Positions 8,051 through 11,579 of a DNA stretch of 11,579 bases are shown here, one piece after another. The DNA lies in assembly GCA_004151065.3 (NCBI GenBank), contig NWUY0300018064.1:5815-17393 (forward strand), written 5' to 3'. Numbering within the stretch: position 1 is the stretch's first letter; each line of letters begins with the position of its first letter. A program made the translations under genes and the position numbers. A model generated the notes under the pieces. It ran no database searches and was not told the DNA's origin. It saw only the letters and a list, made by a program, of their open reading frames with translations. This DNA is from Larix sibirica (taxonomy: Eukaryota; Streptophyta; Pinopsida; Pinales; Pinaceae).

Positions 8051-8500
8051 TTTTAATGCAATGCTATAACCATACATTATTATGATGTTTGGTGTGACAT
8101 AATTAGGATTGCCATCGATGCCAATACAATGATATTAGCACACTCACAATGCTAATATGACACTAATATGATTCATGTTTTTGTGCATTGATATTGTAAT
8201 GTAGAAAATGACATAACGTGCATTCATGCAATGCAAAATATAGATTTGCTTAAACATGAGGCGCATATTCGTATTCATCGAAAATAGTGCTGCAAAAGGT
8301 CTTTTGCAAGGACTTAAAATGACTTTCAGCAATGCAAAGGGACTTTTGGAAACACAAACTTGATGTTGTTTTCACTCTTTTAATGCAAAACATGATGCAA
8401 CTACGACATAATTCAATTTTGTATTGACATTTGCAACACAAATCACAATGCAAGACGATACTATTATGATACAAATTTTGATGCCCGCAAATGCACTGTG
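8051..8500 (+). repeat. ATGC-rich, strand-asymmetric region, possibly a very old repeat
   Basis: I count 12 ATGC words on the plus strand in 450 bases (mostly AATGCAA or ATGCAA contexts), where about two would be expected, against about three GCAT words. The spacing is irregular, so no period can be given. It may be a decayed tandem array or an interspersed repeat with an internal motif. Confidence 0.3.
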
Positions 8501-8510
8501 AAATCCAAAA

Positions 8511-8545
8511 TAATAATACTACTACTACTACTAATAATAATAAAT
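8511..8545 (+). repeat. TAA/TAC trinucleotide microsatellite
   Basis: A short run of TAATAATACTAC followed by ACTACTAATAATAATAA. On the minus strand it produces the Leu/Val run in an open frame at 8250-8549, which is therefore a composition artefact. Confidence 0.9.
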
Positions 8546-9710
8546 ACATGGAAAGATGATGCTAAATTTCAACACTATGGCCTTCTATTGTAGTAGCATG
8601 GTAGTGAAGGTTAGGTACAATTAACATTTAACCAATTGCAATATGACGATTGTTATTCAACAAGGGTTATTTGATATAAATATGTTTTACGTCTTAAGAT
8701 GTTTCTCTATGAAATCTATGTGTTGATTTGATGTGGTGCTCACAACTCTTAACTATCTATTGGGATGAAAGGCAATCCATGTATGCCATCCATCCTCAAA
8801 GGCTTTCCATCCATATATGAATATGAACAATTAATCTAGTTCTAGGAACAATTTTATCCAATAACAATTTCTAACAAATAGAAGCTCAATTGCGTATAGT
8901 TCTGGTGATTTTAGAACTTGGATTTTGGTTTTGTAGTATATTTAATAATAACCCATTGTCTCAAATACCACTCCATTCCTATTGGATATATCATAGAATT
9001 TGAGAGTTGGAGTTTTACATTTCCCTAAGATATATTTTTGGAAAATGAACTCTAGATATGCCAATTACAATATGCCTCTTTATTTCAGTCACCCGAGAAT
9101 AAGATTCCTAAACATTTAGGCGCTTGCACATATTTTTGTGGGAAATTAATGGAGCAACTTGTGAATTTCATCATCCATTTTCCAAGGTTAGAAGGTCTTC
9201 CCCTCTGTGGGTACATTATTTTGTTAGAACATGAGCCTTAAGCCTATAGCCTTCAATAGTTATATGAGAACAAAATATTGTTCTTGATATTTGGTTTGGG
9301 TCTCTTCGTTTTTGTGTCATTCGACGAATCCCTTTCCTTCATCCAAAGTGAAATGAATGTTTACAAATTAAAGCCTCAATGAGCTCAAAATCAGGGGTAT
9401 TTTTTATATTAGAGGCACATTAGGATTTCATACATTAAGTAATAACATGTAAAGGAAGGATATCCTCCTTGTGTGTACTACACACTCTCTTTCGACCTCT
9501 ATATCATTGTCATCTGGCTACTTCCAGTGAACAAGCATGATCTCTCAATTACTAGTAAATAATAAGATATATTAGGGTCTTGTTATTAGAGGTACTAGAT
9601 CCAGAATATCATACTCTTCACCAATAGGCATAATCCACATGGTCATGAGTTACAACTAACATTCCCACCCTCAGAGTTGGCACTATTTTATTCATGATAT
9701 CACAATGAAT
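8546..9710. other. Sequence without a recognisable gene or repeat
   Basis: Over 1.1 kb I see no open frame of note, no RNA gene, no tandem array and no match to other parts of the window. It ends at the boundary of the LTR element, where the last five bases (TGAAT) are the candidate left half of a target-site duplication. Confidence 0.5.
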
Positions 9711-9982
9711 TGTTAAATTAGAAGAGATATACAAACAAACACAAGAATAGTGCACAAGATTTACCATGGAAACTATTAATTGAGAAAGCTAGCATCAAAT
9801 ATATCTTTATTATATTACCTTGGTCATTCTAGCCAAGTTGTCCTCTTCGAGGCACTTTACAATGGAGACAATAATCCACTTACATAAGATTCCCTCACAT
9901 GAATACTATGGGTTCAAATTATGTACCACCGTAAACTGCCTATGATAAACCCACCCTAAACCAAGTTAAAATTAACCTAACA
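9711..9982 (-). repeat. 3' LTR of the non-autonomous element
   Basis: 272 bases, bounded on the plus strand by TGTTAAATTAG and AACCTAACA. It shares with the other LTR, in order, ACAAACACAAGAAT, ATCAAATATAT, GGCACTT.ACAATG.AGACAA, TCACATGAA and CC.ACCCT. On the minus strand an AATAAA word (plus 9806-9811) lies at the equivalent place in both LTRs and could be the polyadenylation signal. Confidence 0.8.
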
Positions 9983-9993
9983 ATCCTCCCTTT
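9983..9993 (-). other. Polypurine tract of the LTR element
   Basis: On the minus strand AAAGGGAGGAT immediately precedes the 3' LTR start (TGTTAGG). A purine run directly upstream of the 3' LTR is the known primer for plus-strand DNA synthesis in LTR retroelements. It fixes the element's orientation together with the primer site at the other end. Confidence 0.75.
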
Positions 9994-10808
9994 AAACTTG
10001 ACTTCGGATAAATACATATATCCCCCTCTCAACTTAATAAAGAATTTGAGATTGTTACACCATAACACCCCTCACAAAGTCGATATGTAAATAATGGCCC
10101 ACTTCTAGAGCCTTCAACTAACACATAACCATTCCAAGTGTTAATAACTCTTTTAAAGTGATCAAACAAATAAGGGCATGCATGCCAATTGGTCTTGCAA
10201 CAATATGTCCTCCACAAAGGTAAATAACCTATATTCAAACTTAGTAAAGAAACATTATCTTGAAGGCACTACCACCATGCATTTTCTTTGAGACTCCATG
10301 CATCACTTCACCGTGACAAATCTCTTGCATGAACTAGGTAAGAGTCATCATCAAGAAACTTCCTTTAGTTGTTAACAATCACATCACTTGTGATCTCGCT
10401 ACAAGGTGTGGCACTAAGTTTCCATAGTGGACATAGGATTATACGAACTTGGCATATCATCCATTCACTACCTCATCTCACATTTACCATGCCCATTCTC
10501 ATCATGTGCCTTCAAGCCTTTTTTGTCTTTTCATGCTTCTCAATCTCCTAGATTCAATAGCAATCATGCCATATGATAGAGCTACTTAGGCCAAACCCTA
10601 GGACATAGTCCATAACACAACTTCCCTCCAAATGAAAATCTCTCTTCACATAATACCATCACACAAAAATTACCGACAATGATATTCTCATTAGCCATGA
10701 GAATATGTCATGATGCTTCTAAGAAACCCAAGTTTGCAGTATTGATACTAACTACCTAAGGATTTAAGTATCATAAACCACTCTTGTTAGAGAGCCTAGT
10801 CACGCTTA
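9994..10808 (-). other. Internal region of the LTR element, no gag or pol
   Basis: About 0.8 kb without recognisable retroelement proteins. A minus-strand open frame at 10029-10238 (69 residues) has Cys and Trp residues but no known motif. Soon after the primer site a short minus-strand frame begins MANENIIVGNFCV and stops within about 40 codons. I treat both as chance frames, although short peptides are not excluded. Confidence 0.6.
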
Positions 10809-10820
10809 GTTGTGATGCCA
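10809..10820 (-). other. Primer-binding site, initiator methionine tRNA type, degenerate
   Basis: Directly after the 5' LTR on the minus strand stands TGGCATCACAAC. The site complementary to the 3' end of plant initiator methionine tRNA is TGGTATCAGAGC; nine of twelve positions agree. It starts immediately at the LTR end, as in many plant LTR elements. The three differences fit decay of an old copy, but a different tRNA primer is possible. Confidence 0.6.
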
Positions 10821-11092
10821 TGTTAAATTACTTATAGAAGAGAGATAACAACAAACACAAGAATCCTTCATGGTATTTACCCTTAAAACCTTTAATAAGG
10901 AAAACCAATATCAAATATATATTTATTAGCTTTGCCAATCTGGCCAGGTCAACATCTTTAGGGCACTTCACAATGAAGACAAAATTTCCTTAAATATGTT
11001 TCCATCACATGAACAACATGGGATAAAATAGTGTGCCATCATAAACCATGTACAAGAAACCTACCCTTAATTGAGACAAGATCAACCCAACA
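10821..11092 (-). repeat. 5' LTR of the non-autonomous element
   Basis: 272 bases with the same ends as the 3' LTR (plus strand TGTTAAATTAC at the left, AACCCAACA at the right). The AATAAA word on the minus strand is at plus 10922-10927. If a promoter survives it would lie here and drive minus-strand transcription; a TATATA-rich patch lies near 10914-10926, but no functional claim can be made. Confidence 0.8.
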
Positions 11093-11579
11093 TCAACATC
11101 ACCATTTTCTCAGTCATACACTATCGAATGACTATGACACTTAAATGACATGGAGTTTGACAACAACAACAAAATCATCCTACATTGTTGAAAGCATGCA
11201 TATGATGAAACTTGTTCATTCTTGTTCATTCATCCATGTGTCAATATAATATGTGTGGCAAAGTTTATTTGTAGTGACATCAACCTACAAAGATGTGTGT
11301 TATGAATATTCAATTGATTTTCTATCACATGAAAAATAAATTCATTAAAATTGACAAAATAGAAAGTATTTATATGTAAATAGCATAATATCGGATTTGG
11401 GGAGGAAACCATACATTAGGCGTTGGAAATTTGTTGTTCCTAAAAGAAAGGGGGTTTAGGGAGGAGTTGTTGAAACAAAATTGTAGGTATGTTTTTGGTC
11501 TATTTTGTGCATTTTCAACCAATTGTTTTTGGCCCATCGTAAATTAATTCAAGTTAAGGAATTAGGGTTGTAATCTAAT
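11093..11579. other. Flank of the LTR element, no gene seen
   Basis: The first five bases (TCAAC) are the weak right half of a possible target-site duplication. CTTGTTCATT is repeated in tandem at about 11211-11230. The minus-strand open frame at 11230-11412 (60 residues) has no supporting features. Confidence 0.45.

Larger units (their letters stand above)
9711..11092 (-). mobile_element. Complete short non-autonomous LTR retrotransposon
   Basis: Two direct repeats of exactly 272 bases (9711-9982 and 10821-11092) enclose 838 bases. On the minus strand each LTR begins TGTTRGGTT and ends AATTTAACA, giving a 5-base TGTTA/TAACA terminal inversion. Next to the 5' LTR is a primer-binding-like site, and next to the 3' LTR is a polypurine tract, so the parts are in the correct order for an element transcribed on the minus strand. 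The internal region has no gag, protease, integrase or reverse transcriptase. At 1382 bases the element is of the TRIM or small-LARD class, which must borrow enzymes from an autonomous partner. LTR identity is only about 70% by eye, so the insertion is old. The flanking five bases (TGAAT and TCAAC) agree at three of five positions. Superfamily cannot be assigned without pol; the primer site leans to a Ty1/copia-like ancestry. Confidence 0.8.

Noticed and set aside
8250-8549. 99-residue minus-strand frame starting with a Leu/Val run
   Set aside because: The run is the translated trinucleotide microsatellite and the rest has no recognisable domain.
10809-10820. Part of a tRNA gene
   Set aside because: Only the 3'-end complement is present and there is no cloverleaf; its position at the LTR edge explains it as a primer-binding site.
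1-11579. An intact host gene with exons
   Set aside because: No chain of open segments with plausible splice borders and a recognisable protein was found on either strand by eye, though short exons cannot be excluded without transcript data.

Overview
The window looks like plant nuclear DNA from a large, repeat-rich genome. It is AT-rich throughout, has no prokaryote-style gene packing, contains no intact gene that I can support, and is built mostly of decayed transposable-element pieces and simple repeats. The best-defined element has plant-type LTR signals: TG...CA ends, a primer site resembling the initiator methionine tRNA site, and a polypurine tract. A conifer or another large-genome seed plant would fit, but no gene here allows placement to a lineage.

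Layout. 1-748 is AT-rich sequence without a recognisable gene. 749-1592 (minus strand) is a broken protein-coding sequence of about 280 codons with four in-frame stops and one frameshift; its family is not recognised. 1593-2799 is AT-rich and holds a diverged duplication with a 106-base offset. 2800-2940 is a repeat (R) that recurs directly at 4240-4378 and inverted at about 5160-5255. Between the first two copies, 3091-3930 is a less AT-rich stretch that still reads as a decayed coding sequence on the plus strand.

4309-5255 is a large imperfect inverted repeat (foldback) with a 22-base minisatellite in its right arm only. Two isolated undetermined bases (2941, 5256) both sit at the edges of R copies, so local continuity there is not certain. 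5257-6490 holds a 33-base tandem array and a 60-base tandem duplication. 6491-6949 is a 459-base tract that is about 89% pyrimidine on the plus strand. 7241-7526 is a weak solo-LTR candidate. 8051-8500 is unusually rich in the word ATGC on one strand.

9711-11092 is the clearest object: a complete but old, short, non-autonomous LTR retrotransposon on the minus strand. It has two LTRs of exactly 272 bases each, a degenerate primer-binding site, a polypurine tract and an internal region of about 0.8 kb with no gag or pol. No genes work together here; the interest lies in the anatomy of the repeats.
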